Source: JAQBVV01 sp965249205 (lineage in GTDB: Bacteria > Acidobacteriota > Vicinamibacteria > Vicinamibacterales > UBA2999). From it: 64,000 nt of DNA. The notes under the pieces are model-generated. The model searched no databases. It was not told where the DNA came from and saw only the letters and a program-made list of their open reading frames with translations. The stretch lies in NCBI GenBank assembly GCA_965249205.1, contig CBDFLL010000002.1, positions 124,001-188,000 on the forward strand, written 5' to 3'. This document shows positions 25,897 to 35,313 of the stretch, one piece after another. The position numbers were made by a program, and so were the translations under genes. Position 1 is the first letter of the stretch. Each line of letters starts with the position of its first letter.

Positions 25897-26652
25897 ATGC
25901 TGACCAAACGCATCATCGCGTGCATGGACGTTCGCGACGGCCAGGTCGTCAAGGGCGTGCAGTTCCAGCAACTTCGGCACGCCGGCGACCCGGCCGAACT
26001 GGCGAAGCGCTACAACGTCGAGGGCATCGATGAGGTGGTGGTGCTCGACGTCACCGCGACCATCGAGACCCGGCAGGCGCTCGCTCGCACGATTAGCGCC
26101 GTTGCGCATGAGATCTTCCTTCCGCTGACGGTCGGCGGAGGCATTCGGGCTGAGGACGACGCGGCGGCTGCTGTGGACGCGGGGGCCGACAAGGTGAGCC
26201 TCAACACAGCGGCCCTGCGCAATCCAGGCTTGATCGCGACGCTGGCGCGCCGCTACGGCAGCCAAGCGGTCATCGTCGCCATCGACGCAAAGCGACAGGA
26301 CGATCGATTCGGGGTCTTTGTCCGCAGCGGCACGGCGGATGCAGCCCGAGACGCCGTGGAGTGGGCGCGCGAGGCGGAGTCACGGGGAGCGGGCGAGATT
26401 CTGTTGACCTCGATGGATCGCGACGGCACACGTGCGGGCTTCGATTGCGACCTGACGGCGGCAGTCTCGGATGCCGTCAACATTCCGGTGATCGCCTCCG
26501 GCGGCGCGGGCGAACTCGCCCACTTTACGGATGTCTTCACGCGCGGCCATGCGGACGCGGCCCTTGCGGCGTCGATCTTTCACTTCGCGGACACGGGCGT
26601 CTCGGATCTGAAGCGCTACTTGCAAACCGAGGGGATCCCGGTCCGACTGTGA
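25897..26652 (+). CDS. hisF: imidazole glycerol phosphate synthase, cyclase subunit
   Basis: (beta/alpha)8 cyclase that uses HisH-derived ammonia to form imidazole glycerol phosphate and AICAR. The 251-residue protein has KRIIACMDVRDGQVVKG (first catalytic Asp), VGGGIRAEDDA, VIVAIDAKR (second catalytic Asp), LTSMDRDGTRAGFD and ASGGAGELAHF. Two-fold repeat structure is evident. The operon order places it before hisA with only four intervening bases. Confidence 0.95.
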   Translation: MLTKRIIACMDVRDGQVVKGVQFQQLRHAGDPAELAKRYNVEGIDEVVVLDVTATIETRQALARTISAVAHEIFLPLTVGGGIRAEDDAAAAVDAGADKVSLNTAALRNPGLIATLARRYGSQAVIVAIDAKRQDDRFGVFVRSGTADAARDAVEWAREAESRGAGEILLTSMDRDGTRAGFDCDLTAAVSDAVNIPVIASGGAGELAHFTDVFTRGHADAALAASIFHFADTGVSDLKRYLQTEGIPVRL

Positions 26653-26656
26653 TGAC

Positions 26657-27346
26657 ATGCTGATTCCCTCAATCGATCTGCAAGGTGGCCATGTCGTGCA
26701 GCTGGTACAAGGCGAAGCGCTCGCAATGCAAGCCCCGGACCCGGAGCCGTGGATCACGAAGTTCATGGCTTTTCCGCGCGTGCAACTCATCGACCTCGAC
26801 GCCGCGAAGGGCCACGGGGACAACGCGACATTGGTCGCGACGATCTGCGGACGTCTCCCCTGCCGCGTGGGCGGCGGAATCAGAAGCGTCGAGCGGGCGC
26901 AGGCCGTGCTCCACAGTGGCGCTCACGCGGTCATTGTGAGCTCGGCGCTGTTTCGTGACGGGGTCGTCGATCGTGAATTCGCACGAACACTTTCTGATGC
27001 CGTCGGACCGGAGCGCGTCATCGCCGCGGTCGACAGTCGAGGCGGTCACGTCGCCATCCACGGGTGGAAGACGGTGCTGCCGGTCACTGCGGTCGATGCG
27101 GTCCGAGCTCTTGAGCCGTACTGCGGCGAATTCCTGTACACGCACGTCGATAAGGAAGGGTTGATGCAGGGCACCGACATGGAGGCGATCCTGGCCGTCC
27201 GGCGCGCCACCGCGCGCCGCCTCACCGCCGCCGGCGGGATCACAACCCGTGAGGAAATTGAGCGCCTAGACTCAGAGGCCGTTGATGCGGTCGTCGGCAT
27301 GGCGATCTACACCGGCCAGCTACCGCTGGTAGGGCTCAGCCCCTGA
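26657..27346 (+). CDS. hisA: ProFAR isomerase
   Basis: (beta/alpha)8 isomerase acting on ProFAR (N'-5'-phosphoribosyl-formimino AICAR ribotide). The 229-residue protein begins MLIPSIDLQGGHVVQL with the catalytic Asp, carries VGGGIRSVERAQ, and has the second catalytic Asp in VIAAVDSRGGHVAIHGW. C-terminal phosphate loop is AAGGITTREEI. The WK of HGW(K) distinguishes HisA from HisF. Last recognised his gene; a UMF1 transporter follows after 13 bases on the same strand. Confidence 0.92.
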   Translation: MLIPSIDLQGGHVVQLVQGEALAMQAPDPEPWITKFMAFPRVQLIDLDAAKGHGDNATLVATICGRLPCRVGGGIRSVERAQAVLHSGAHAVIVSSALFRDGVVDREFARTLSDAVGPERVIAAVDSRGGHVAIHGWKTVLPVTAVDAVRALEPYCGEFLYTHVDKEGLMQGTDMEAILAVRRATARRLTAAGGITTREEIERLDSEAVDAVVGMAIYTGQLPLVGLSP

Positions 27347-27359
27347 GTCAGAGCCAGAC

Positions 27360-28658
27360 ATGAGCCTCCTGGGACGCCTCGGCCTGAACCGCCCTGAACT
27401 TCGAGCGTGGGCGACGTACGACTGGGCGAACTCCGCATTCCAATCAACGATCATCACGGCGGTCTTTCCCGAGTTCTTCGCGTCGGTCGCCGCCGCCGAC
27501 CTGCCTCCAGCCGTCGCAACCGCACGGTACGCCTGGGCCACGACGATCGCCGTCGCCATCATCGCGCTCCTCGGCCCCATCCTCGGCGCCATTGCCGACT
27601 ACGGCGCGCTCAAGAAGAAGATGCTGGGTGCCTTCGTGGGCCTTGGCGTGATCGCCACGCTGATGATGGTGACCATCGATCAGGGTGAGTGGCAGTACGC
27701 GGCCGCGATCTTTATCGTCGCCAACGTCGCGATCGCGTCGAGCTTTGTCTTCTACGACTCGCTGCTCCCGCACATCGCGGAGCCGGACGAAATGGACCGC
27801 GTCTCCACGTCTTCCTACGCGATCGGCTATCTCGGCGGCGGCATCGTGCTCATCCTCAATCTGCTCTGGATCATGATGCCCGCCACGTTCGGGATCCCAG
27901 ACACGGTGGCCGCGATCAAATTGTCATTTGTCAGTGTGGCCGTCTGGTGGCTCCTGTTTTCGCTTCCGCTCTTCAAATGGGTCCCCGAACCACCGAGGGC
28001 GCTGGAAGCTGACGAGACGGGAAGAGAGAACCCCGTGCGTGCCGGATTCGCGCGTGCGTTCGAGACGTTTCACGAGCTGCGAGGGTACCGGCAGGCGTTC
28101 CTGATGTTGGTGGCGTTCCTGCTCTACAACGACGGGATCCAGACCATCATCCGGATGGCGACGATCTACGGGGCCGAGATTAGCATCGATCGAAACGCTC
28201 GGATCGCGGCCTTCGTGCTTGTGCAGTTTGTCGGCGTGCCGTTTTCGTTTCTGTTCGGGGCTCTCGCGCACCGCATCACCGCCAAACGCGCGATTTACGT
28301 GGCGCTCTCCGTCTACGTCGGCATCAGCGCTCTCGCCTATTTCATGACGGCGGCATGGCACTTTTTCGTGCTCGCCTTCCTCGTGGCCACGGTGCAGGGT
28401 GGAAGTCAGGCGCTCAGCCGATCGCTCTTCGCCCGCATGATCCCCAAACACAAGTCGTCCGCGTACTTCGGCTTCTTCTCGGTCTTTGAGAAGTTTGCCG
28501 GCGTCGCCGGACCGGCCCTCTTCGCTGCGTCGATCATCTTCTTTGGCTCTAGCCGCGCGGCGGTCCTGTCGGTGATCCTGTTCTTCGTCGCCGGTGGGCT
28601 GGTTCTGACGCGGGTCAACGTGGCCGAGGGCGAGGCGCAGGCCCAACGGTCTGCGTAA
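27360..28658 (+). CDS. UMF1-family MFS transporter (Atg22-like)
   Basis: A 432-residue integral membrane protein with about 12 hydrophobic segments. The opening AWATYDWANSAFQSTIITAVFP is the hallmark of the UMF1/Atg22-like family; LLGPILGAIADYGALKKK is the MFS loop 2-3 motif. In yeast the relative Atg22 exports amino acids from the vacuole; bacterial substrates are not established. Only 13 bases from hisA, so it may share the his transcript, and amino-acid transport would fit, but this is inference. Confidence 0.85.
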   Translation: MSLLGRLGLNRPELRAWATYDWANSAFQSTIITAVFPEFFASVAAADLPPAVATARYAWATTIAVAIIALLGPILGAIADYGALKKKMLGAFVGLGVIATLMMVTIDQGEWQYAAAIFIVANVAIASSFVFYDSLLPHIAEPDEMDRVSTSSYAIGYLGGGIVLILNLLWIMMPATFGIPDTVAAIKLSFVSVAVWWLLFSLPLFKWVPEPPRALEADETGRENPVRAGFARAFETFHELRGYRQAFLMLVAFLLYNDGIQTIIRMATIYGAEISIDRNARIAAFVLVQFVGVPFSFLFGALAHRITAKRAIYVALSVYVGISALAYFMTAAWHFFVLAFLVATVQGGSQALSRSLFARMIPKHKSSAYFGFFSVFEKFAGVAGPALFAASIIFFGSSRAAVLSVILFFVAGGLVLTRVNVAEGEAQAQRSA

Positions 28659-28871
28659 CGGATCGCGAGTCGGCCGATTCGACAGCGGGCAGCGATCGTG
28701 TTGTATCGCCCGCCGATCGACCACCGACGCAGGTCGACAGTGTAGCGGGCGGCCTGCCATCGGTTAGCCTATTGCAGTGGTCCTGTCTCCGGTGCGTATG
28801 TCCAGCCGGGACGCACGCCCACCCGCTGCCTGCGGCGTCGCTGTCGAGCACGATGAACGAAAGGGGAGGAC

Positions 28872-29969
28872 ATGGCCCGTGACCCTTCTGGACTGACGCA
28901 CACCTTGGAATCGCTTCCTCTGTGGGTCCGGTTGCCTTTAGTCTGGGCTTCGATTCTGGCCGGAATCGCACTTCTGTGTGAAAGCGCCTTGCAGATTGCC
29001 AGCCGACTCGAGCTGATCTCGCTTGGGGTGGTTGAAGAACGCTATGAAGACGCGTTCAGCAATGCACCGTATCAGGTGTTCGACTCCACTCTCGGATGGA
29101 AGCTCAGGACATCGTATCGCGATGCCATGTACCAAACGAACGCCATGGGACTCCGGAGCTCAGTGGAATGGCACAATGCCGATCAGTCGGCCGTCATGCT
29201 TCTGGGCGACTCAATGGTGTTCGGACTAAAGGCTGTTCAGCCGGACATCTTCTCAGAGACGCTGAACCAACGATTCGGGAGGCATACGTTCGTCAATACC
29301 GGTGTCAACGGGTACACCACAAAACAGGAGTACCTGCACGCGCAACGTCTTTTGCCGGTCATCAAACCGAAGCTCGTTGTTCTTTTTTACACTCAGGTCA
29401 ACGACACGTTCCTGAACGATCGCAACGACGCTTTCCTGCCGTTCGCGGATCTGGACGGTGACGGACGTCTGATCTGGGGAGACGCACAGTCGGTCAGCCC
29501 CAGGCCGTTGTACAAGTCCACCGCCTCGTATAGATTTCTGTCGTCCTATTTCCTCTTCGGGAAGGACGTGTTTTATTTTAGACAGAGGCTCGCGTTCACG
29601 GTCAGGCGCGAAGAATCCTTTACGTGGAGGATCACAAGCGCGCTCATTCAGGCACTCGTAGACGAAGTGTCACAACGCGGCGCACAAATGGTCATCGTGG
29701 ACATTCCAGGCAACATCCCACTCCTGGATCCGCTCACACGATACGTCTGGGGACACGAGCGGCGAGAGACGATGCTGCGGGACCTCTCTGAACGAGTCGG
29801 TGTGCCGTACTACAACCTCAGGGAGGTCTATCCACAGGAGAACGTGGAGGCCTTGTTTGTTCCTGGAGATTCTCATTGGAACAAGGACGGCCACGAGTTT
29901 ATCGCGACGTGGCTGACCGGCCTCCCCGAAGTAAGAGCCCTGGCGCTGGTTCCGAGCGCCTCTGAGTGA
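28872..29969 (+). CDS. membrane-anchored SGNH/GDSL hydrolase-like protein
   Basis: A 365-residue protein with one N-terminal membrane segment (LPLVWASILAGIALLCESAL). The catalytic blocks follow: LLGDSMVFG (Ser), NTGVNGYTT (Gly), VNDTF (Asn) and DSHWNKDGHE (Asp and His). Related proteins O-acetylate or deacetylate polysaccharides, but no neighbouring polysaccharide genes support a specific role. GGGGAGG just before the ATG fixes the start. Base use looks visibly less GC-rich than neighbouring genes (stretches such as TTTTATTTTAGACAG), which may mean transfer. It is followed by convergent transcription from the TonB receptor gene. Confidence 0.75.
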   Translation: MARDPSGLTHTLESLPLWVRLPLVWASILAGIALLCESALQIASRLELISLGVVEERYEDAFSNAPYQVFDSTLGWKLRTSYRDAMYQTNAMGLRSSVEWHNADQSAVMLLGDSMVFGLKAVQPDIFSETLNQRFGRHTFVNTGVNGYTTKQEYLHAQRLLPVIKPKLVVLFYTQVNDTFLNDRNDAFLPFADLDGDGRLIWGDAQSVSPRPLYKSTASYRFLSSYFLFGKDVFYFRQRLAFTVRREESFTWRITSALIQALVDEVSQRGAQMVIVDIPGNIPLLDPLTRYVWGHERRETMLRDLSERVGVPYYNLREVYPQENVEALFVPGDSHWNKDGHEFIATWLTGLPEVRALALVPSASE

Positions 29970-30036
29970 TCGCGTATCGGCCGGCCCTCAAGAATGGCCT
30001 CGAGGGCGTGGCGCAAGCGTAGCGGCCCGCCCCACG

Positions 30037-30070
30037 CAAAAAAGCCCGCCCCCCTTTTCGAGGGCGGGCT
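30037..30070 (-). terminator. intrinsic terminator of the TonB receptor gene
   Basis: On the minus strand AGCCCGCCC (30070-30062) pairs with GGGCGGGCT (30051-30043) and is followed by six T (30042-30037). A second smaller palindrome GGCTGGCG/CGCCAGCC (30094-30117) lies between it and the stop codon. The plus strand has no T run, so it mainly serves the minus-strand gene. Confidence 0.8.
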
Positions 30071-30125
30071 GAAATCTCTCAACGAGGAGAAGCGGCTGGC
30101 GCCTTTCAACGCCAGCCGCCCCACA

Positions 30126-32954
30126 TCAGAAGTTGAACGACGCGCCGATCTGGACCAGGCGTGGCGCCATGATCCGCGTCGGCGAGTAGAGGCGCGAGCC
30201 GAACGTCTGCCGCTGATTGAGCACCACGTTCGAGTTGAACACGTTGAACAGCTCGAGCTGGAAGCGCACGCGGTTGCTCGCGCCGAACTCCACAGCCTTG
30301 GCGATCGAAAGGTCGAGCTGCGTGATCTGATCGGCGTACAAGCTGCCCGGCGAGATGAGCGCCACGTCGATGCCCGACTGCGTCAGGCCTGGGATGATGC
30401 GCCGGCCCACGTCCCAGTTGTTTTCCAGGATTTCGCCCGGGGCGCTCTGGAGCGAACCGGCCAGCTCGATCCCCCACACCGGCAGCGGGTAGAACCCGCT
30501 CAGCTTGACCAGGGGCTTGAACGGAATGTCAACATTCGATCCGAACTGGTCACAGAACCGGCCGCCATTGGCATTTGGGTCGTCCGGGCTGCAGTCCTTT
30601 ACCCTGGCCCGGTCGTAGGTAACGCCACCAATGATGCGCCCGTTGCCAGGCGTGCGCGCCACGAACGTTGCCTCGATGCCGTTGTACGTCTGCTTCCGAG
30701 CACCGTCGGGCGCGTTGGTGTCGACGCGGTCGCGCTGGCCCCGCTTGGCCGGATCGAGGTTGTACACCGTCAACTCCTCGCCGTTGAGGGGACTGTTGAC
30801 GCTTACCGGGAGGTAGTCGGCCGCCGTGACCAGGATGTTGTCGGTGAACCACAGGCGGTGGTACGTCCGGCGATAGTAGCCCAAGCTCACCGACACGCTG
30901 TTGTTCAACTGCCGATCGATCGACGCGGCGTACTCGATGTTGTATTCGCGCTTGAGGTTCTCATCCGGACGTCGCGAGGAGGCGAGCCCGAAGTTGTTAT
31001 CGTTGCTCGGGCCGATCTCGTTGTCCTGCGCGATGTCGTCGCCGTTCAGGTCGTCCCAGTTGCGCGTATCGGAATCGTTGACGGCTGGGTCGTAGGGGCG
31101 GGCGTAGTCCGCCGACTCAGACGCGACGTACTTGTTGACCCCGACCTTGACGGCCGTCGTCCCGTCGCCGAAGAGATCGTAGGTGGCACCGAACCGCGGC
31201 GAGAGATCATTGAACGTCGGCAAGGTGACCGCGTTGAACGAACGCGCCGGCACGAAGCGACCACCCTGAACAGAATTGGCAGGGATGGATGCCTTGTAGT
31301 AATCGTACCGGAGGCCTGCGTTGATCGTCAGGTTGTCCACCCTCCAGGAGTCCTGCACGTACACGCCGAGGTCGGCGTCCATCGTCACCTCGTTGTTGTT
31401 CGGCGTGTTGTAGACGACCACGTCCGACGGCACGCCGTTGCGATACCGCTGCACAAGGTCGGCGTTGGCGAACCGCTCGCCTTTCCGCGGCCCGAAGTTC
31501 CACTGGACGCCCGTCTTGACCGCGTGCGAACCGGTCACGTAACTCAGCGAGGAGGTGACGACGTTCCGCGTGCTGTCGAAGAATTGCGAGGACGAGGCCG
31601 CGACCCGCCGCGTCCCTAGCGTCCGGTCCTGCCGGGACGCGCTCGCAAACCACTCCGGCGTGCCCCGATCCTTGGCCACGCCCTCCTGGTACTCCAGGCT
31701 CCAGTTCTGGCGGCTGAACGAGTAGCCCGCCTCGAACAGAATGCTGGTCCCAACCGTCGACGTCAACTTCGCCTGGCCCATGTCGTAGTAGCGGCCATCA
31801 GCCGGGCGCCGCCGCGTGGCCAGGAATGTATCGCCCGCCGAGGCGTTGCTGGTCCCCCGGAACTTCTTCGACCGCTCGAAGAAGCCGGTGATCTTGCTCG
31901 TGGCGGCCAGGTTCGCGGTCACGCGCCCCGAGCCCTGGCGGATCCACTGAGGATCGACGATGCGGCTCCCGTCTGGGAACGTCGAATCAGCCAGCGTGAG
32001 ATTCGACGCGATGCGCCGGAACGACGTGTAGAACCAGGCCCTGTCCCGCACGATCGGCCCGCCCACCGACGCGTTGTAGTCGGAGGTGTGGAGCGGCTTG
32101 TTCGGCGTCCTGAGGCCAGCGTCCTGCAGTTCCTGCGTGAAGTTGTCGCCGACCCAGTCCTCCGTGGGCACCGCCAGCGCCAGGAACGTCCCGCTGAACG
32201 TGTTGCCGCCCGTCTGCGGAATCATGTTCAACCGCACGCCACCCTTCTGCGTTTCGGCCGAGTTCGCACTGGTCTGGAAACTCATCTCCTGCGTCATGTT
32301 CTGGTTGAAGTACTGCTGCGTACTCCCGTTGCCATGATTCGCATTGACCTGCATGCCATCGATCTCGATGGTCGTCTCGTTCTGGTTGGCGCCGTGCACG
32401 CCCATGCGCACCTGCTGGATGCCGCCCGCACCGCCCACGACCCTGCCGGGACGGTTCAGCGTGACGCCCGGCAGCGTATAGCCGACGTTCCAGGCCTGGC
32501 GCCCCGTGGGAATCGTGTTCAGGAGTTGTTCGGTCAGCACCTGCTCCTTGGTGCTGCTCTGCACATCCACGATGGCCGACTCGCCGGTCACCGTGATGCT
32601 CTCCTCAAGCGAGCCCAACTGCATGTCGCCATCGACCGTGACGACCGCCGTGCCCTCGAGCACGATTTCATCGCGGATGAACACGTTGAAACCCGGCAGA
32701 GTGAACGTCACCGTGTAGAGACCGGGGCGCAAGTCCACGATGCGATACGCACCGTTCCCGTCGGACGCGACGGCCCGGATCTGCTCGATCAACGCCGGGC
32801 TCGACGCCTCGACGGTCACACCGGGTAGTACGCCGCCGGTTTCGTCGGTGACGACGCCGGCGAGGCTGCCCTGGGCGAACGCTGCCGAGGGCACCACGAC
32901 GAGTGCTAGCGCTAGAAGAAAGAGCCGCAACGTGGCAGCCGTATTGTGAAACAT
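30126..32954 (-). CDS. TonB-dependent receptor with carboxypeptidase-regulatory N-terminus
   Basis: A 942-residue outer-membrane protein. It has a signal peptide (LFLLALALVVVPSAAFAQ), then a carboxypeptidase-regulatory-like Ig domain (GSLAGVVTDETGGVLPGVTVEASS...LRPGLYTVTFTLPGF, about residues 28-110). Next come a plug region with VTGESAIVDVQSSTKEQVLT and a long beta-barrel ending FGSRLYSPTRIMAPRLVQIGASFNF, aromatic at the C-terminus as expected for BAM insertion. Such receptors are multiplied in Acidobacteriota and usually import complex substrates; this one's ligand is unknown. ATG 32954 was chosen at the signal peptide; a 49-residue longer reading is unsupported. Confidence 0.9.
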   Translation of the reverse strand: MFHNTAATLRLFLLALALVVVPSAAFAQGSLAGVVTDETGGVLPGVTVEASSPALIEQIRAVASDGNGAYRIVDLRPGLYTVTFTLPGFNVFIRDEIVLEGTAVVTVDGDMQLGSLEESITVTGESAIVDVQSSTKEQVLTEQLLNTIPTGRQAWNVGYTLPGVTLNRPGRVVGGAGGIQQVRMGVHGANQNETTIEIDGMQVNANHGNGSTQQYFNQNMTQEMSFQTSANSAETQKGGVRLNMIPQTGGNTFSGTFLALAVPTEDWVGDNFTQELQDAGLRTPNKPLHTSDYNASVGGPIVRDRAWFYTSFRRIASNLTLADSTFPDGSRIVDPQWIRQGSGRVTANLAATSKITGFFERSKKFRGTSNASAGDTFLATRRRPADGRYYDMGQAKLTSTVGTSILFEAGYSFSRQNWSLEYQEGVAKDRGTPEWFASASRQDRTLGTRRVAASSSQFFDSTRNVVTSSLSYVTGSHAVKTGVQWNFGPRKGERFANADLVQRYRNGVPSDVVVYNTPNNNEVTMDADLGVYVQDSWRVDNLTINAGLRYDYYKASIPANSVQGGRFVPARSFNAVTLPTFNDLSPRFGATYDLFGDGTTAVKVGVNKYVASESADYARPYDPAVNDSDTRNWDDLNGDDIAQDNEIGPSNDNNFGLASSRRPDENLKREYNIEYAASIDRQLNNSVSVSLGYYRRTYHRLWFTDNILVTAADYLPVSVNSPLNGEELTVYNLDPAKRGQRDRVDTNAPDGARKQTYNGIEATFVARTPGNGRIIGGVTYDRARVKDCSPDDPNANGGRFCDQFGSNVDIPFKPLVKLSGFYPLPVWGIELAGSLQSAPGEILENNWDVGRRIIPGLTQSGIDVALISPGSLYADQITQLDLSIAKAVEFGASNRVRFQLELFNVFNSNVVLNQRQTFGSRLYSPTRIMAPRLVQIGASFNF

Positions 32955-33295
32955 GCCATCAATCTCCAAGGCGTAACCAGGTGTCGCGCTGTCGAGCCAT
33001 GGTGCGTTACGCGCCAAAGCCACGGCAGGGAAACACCGCACGGCCCCAGTCGGACCGTGCGCGAGACCTGAACGCCGACGTGCGTAGTAGGTATTTACCA
33101 CAGGAAGCTAGAACCGTGCCACCGGCGATTAGTTCATGCTCCAGGAGATAGGACTTTCCGGACGCAATTATCCAATTATCCGTAGTGTTGAATACGAACT
33201 TTTGGATGATCGTGGCCCTGCGGCCTGACCCGCCACAGCCTGGGCAGGGTACAGTAGTCCCCCTCGACGGGCTCGCCAGCCCGTCGCCGAGACCT
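32955..33295. other. divergent intergenic region with AT-rich direct repeat
   Basis: 341 bases between the TonB receptor and the dehydrogenase, which diverge. No gene is supported here. It contains a tandem octamer AATTATCC-AATTATCC at 33166-33181, conspicuous in GC-rich DNA, about 115 bases before the dehydrogenase and 210 before the receptor. It should hold both promoters, but no convincing -35/-10 pair stands out. Confidence 0.5.
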
Positions 33296-34252
33296 ATGCG
33301 TGCGCTCGTCTTGAATGGTCATGGAGTTGCCTTGCAGGCGGAGCGCCCCGCTCCCACGCCCGCCGACGGCGAAGTGCTCGTCCGTGTCGTTCGCGCCGGC
33401 GTATGCGACACGGATCTACAGCTCATCAGCGGTTACATGGGCTTCGGGGGCGTGCTCGGACACGAGTTCGTCGGCGTCGCCGAGGAGGGTCCGTTCGCCA
33501 CGCGGCGTGTCGTCGGCGAGATCAACTGCAACTGCCGGCGCTGTTCGACGTGCCTGGCGGGCCGTCCAACCCACTGCCCTCACCGCACCACCATCGGCAT
33601 CGCCGGTCATGACGGCGCGTTCGCCGACTACGTCGCCGTGCCGCAACACAACCTGCACCTGGTGCCCGATGCCGTGCCGACCGACATGGCCGTGTTCACC
33701 GAGCCGGTCGCCGCGGCATGCCAGATTCCTCTGCAGCTCTCGCTCAGCCGCAGCGATCGCGTGGTCGTGCTGGGCGATGGCCGGCTGGGCAACCTGTGCG
33801 CGCAGGTGCTGGCGGGCATATACGATGGGGTCCTCGTCGTCGGCAAGCACCCGGAGAAGCTTGCCCTGCTCGAGGCTCTCGGGATCCGCACAGCGCTGCT
33901 CGCCGATCTTCCGAGTGACCGTGCAGCCGACGTTGTGGTCGACTGCACCGGGTCGGACACCGGCCTTCCAACGGCGCTGGAAATCGTCCGCCCCCGCGGC
34001 ACGATTGTGCTGAAGACGACCGTTGCCGGCGCGCAGCAGTTTCCATGGGCGTCGGTCGTCATTGACGAAGTGACGATCGTCGGGTCCCGGTGCGGTCCTT
34101 TCGACCGGGCACTTGCCGCCCTCGAGGATCGGAGCATCAGCGTGTTGCCGCTGATCTCGGCACGCTTCGATCTGTCGGATGGTGTGCGCGCCCTCGATGC
34201 CGCGAAACAACGCGGCACCCTCAAAGTGCTGATCGACGTCGCGACGGATTAG
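33296..34252 (+). CDS. zinc-type alcohol dehydrogenase-like protein
   Basis: A 318-residue medium-chain dehydrogenase/reductase. The GroES-like half has RVVRAGVCDTDLQL with a catalytic zinc Cys, LGHEFVGVAE with the catalytic His/Glu, and a structural zinc lobe CRRCSTCLAGRPTHC (C-X2-C-X2-C-X7-C). The Rossmann half has VVVLGDGRLGNLCAQVL. It resembles threonine/sorbitol dehydrogenase-type enzymes, but the substrate cannot be read from sequence. It is shorter than the usual about 340 residues. ATG 33296 starts MRALVLNG, the conserved beginning. Confidence 0.82.
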   Translation: MRALVLNGHGVALQAERPAPTPADGEVLVRVVRAGVCDTDLQLISGYMGFGGVLGHEFVGVAEEGPFATRRVVGEINCNCRRCSTCLAGRPTHCPHRTTIGIAGHDGAFADYVAVPQHNLHLVPDAVPTDMAVFTEPVAAACQIPLQLSLSRSDRVVVLGDGRLGNLCAQVLAGIYDGVLVVGKHPEKLALLEALGIRTALLADLPSDRAADVVVDCTGSDTGLPTALEIVRPRGTIVLKTTVAGAQQFPWASVVIDEVTIVGSRCGPFDRALAALEDRSISVLPLISARFDLSDGVRALDAAKQRGTLKVLIDVATD

Positions 34253-34279
34253 CAACCCGGAGCGAGTGTGTCTAGACCT

Positions 34280-35188
34280 TCACAACCGGCCCGCCGGCGT
34301 GCCGTCACGAAGGCTGGCGATCATCTCTTGGGTGGCGGCGTCAACGGCATCCTGCCAGCGATCGTCGCCGAAACGATCGTCCTTCGCGTGCGCAAAAATA
34401 ATTCCGCGCGAGTTGTTGACGACGGCGCCGAGCCCGTCGGTATCAAACGCACCGGCCACGTCGGAGGCAGAGCCTCCTTGCGCTCCATACCCCGGCACCA
34501 GGAACCACGCATGCGGCATGACGCTCCGAAGCTCGGCGAGTTGCTCGGGGTAGGTGGCACCCACGACGGCTCCCACGGATCCGAAGCGACTGTCCAACAG
34601 CCGTTCAGCGTTTAGCTCCTCAACGTGTCTTGCCACGTGCAGGTACAGCGGACCCTCGCTGTCGGCAACGTCCTGGAACAGTCCCCCACCCGGATTCGAT
34701 GTCTTGACGAGCACGAAAATGCCCGCCGCGCGCGCAGTCGCGACCTCGGTGAACGGCGTCACACTGTCGTCGCCTAGGTACGGGCTGACCGTCAGGGCAT
34801 CAGCTCGCCACGCGCTCTCTGCGCCAAGATAGGCGTCAGCGTAGGCTGCGGCCGTCGAACCGATATCGTTCCGCTTGCCGTCGAGGATGACGAGCAAACC
34901 CTTCTCACGCGCGTAACTGATCGTGGTCGCAAGCACGGCCATACCCGGTACACCAACCTGCTCGAAGAATGCCGCCTGTGGCTTCACGGCCGCGACCCGT
35001 GGCGCCGCGACGTCAATGACACCCTTGCAGAATGTCTCGAAGGCCGCGGCCACGTCGGCGAGATTCCCGCTGTCTCGACCAATCTTCAGCGGCGCCGGTA
35101 AATTGTCGAAGCGTGGATCAAGCCCAACAAGCGTTGGGGTTTTGCAACGCCTCACCGCCGTCGCCAACCGGTCTCCGAAGGCCTGCAT
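34280..35188 (-). CDS. pyrF: orotidine 5'-phosphate decarboxylase (type 2)
   Basis: Last step of UMP synthesis. The 302-residue protein is the longer PyrF subtype. It shows PTLVGLDPRFDNLP, the FFEQVGVPGM motif, the active-site LVILDGKRNDIGSTA (the Lys and Asp that drive decarboxylation) and SNPGG. ATG 35188 is preceded by a GAGAGGGACGAAGAG purine tract; a longer reading runs into a miniature element and is rejected. That element (35253-35313) sits only 65 bases upstream, in the likely promoter or leader. Confidence 0.93.
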   Translation of the reverse strand: MQAFGDRLATAVRRCKTPTLVGLDPRFDNLPAPLKIGRDSGNLADVAAAFETFCKGVIDVAAPRVAAVKPQAAFFEQVGVPGMAVLATTISYAREKGLLVILDGKRNDIGSTAAAYADAYLGAESAWRADALTVSPYLGDDSVTPFTEVATARAAGIFVLVKTSNPGGGLFQDVADSEGPLYLHVARHVEELNAERLLDSRFGSVGAVVGATYPEQLAELRSVMPHAWFLVPGYGAQGGSASDVAGAFDTDGLGAVVNNSRGIIFAHAKDDRFGDDRWQDAVDAATQEMIASLRDGTPAGRL

Positions 35189-35252
35189 CTCTTCGTCCCT
35201 CTCGGCGGGTTTATGTTGACGCCGGAATCGTCCGCTCAACTTCGAGCCCTGG

Positions 35253-35313
35253 CAGTCCGTGGTAAAAGCCCGGCGTCGCTCGTCGAATGCAGACGGACTC
35301 TTACCACGGGCTG
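35253..35313. mobile_element. miniature inverted-repeat element, type 2, copy B
   Basis: 61 bases in the opposite orientation to copy A at 22088. In reverse complement its first 40 bases match copy A with one change, after which about 18 internal bases of copy A are missing. Ends are CAGTCCGTGGTAAAAGCCCG and CAGCCCGTGGTAAGAGTCCG (17 of 20 alike). The right flank is CTAG (35314-35317) and the left is CTGG (35249-35252), probably a decayed CTAG. Confidence 0.7.

Noticed and set aside
29994..31619. 541-codon plus-strand frame opposite the TonB receptor
   Set aside because: Low-complexity Arg/Val/Ala-rich shadow; the opposite strand has a convincing receptor with signal peptide and barrel end.
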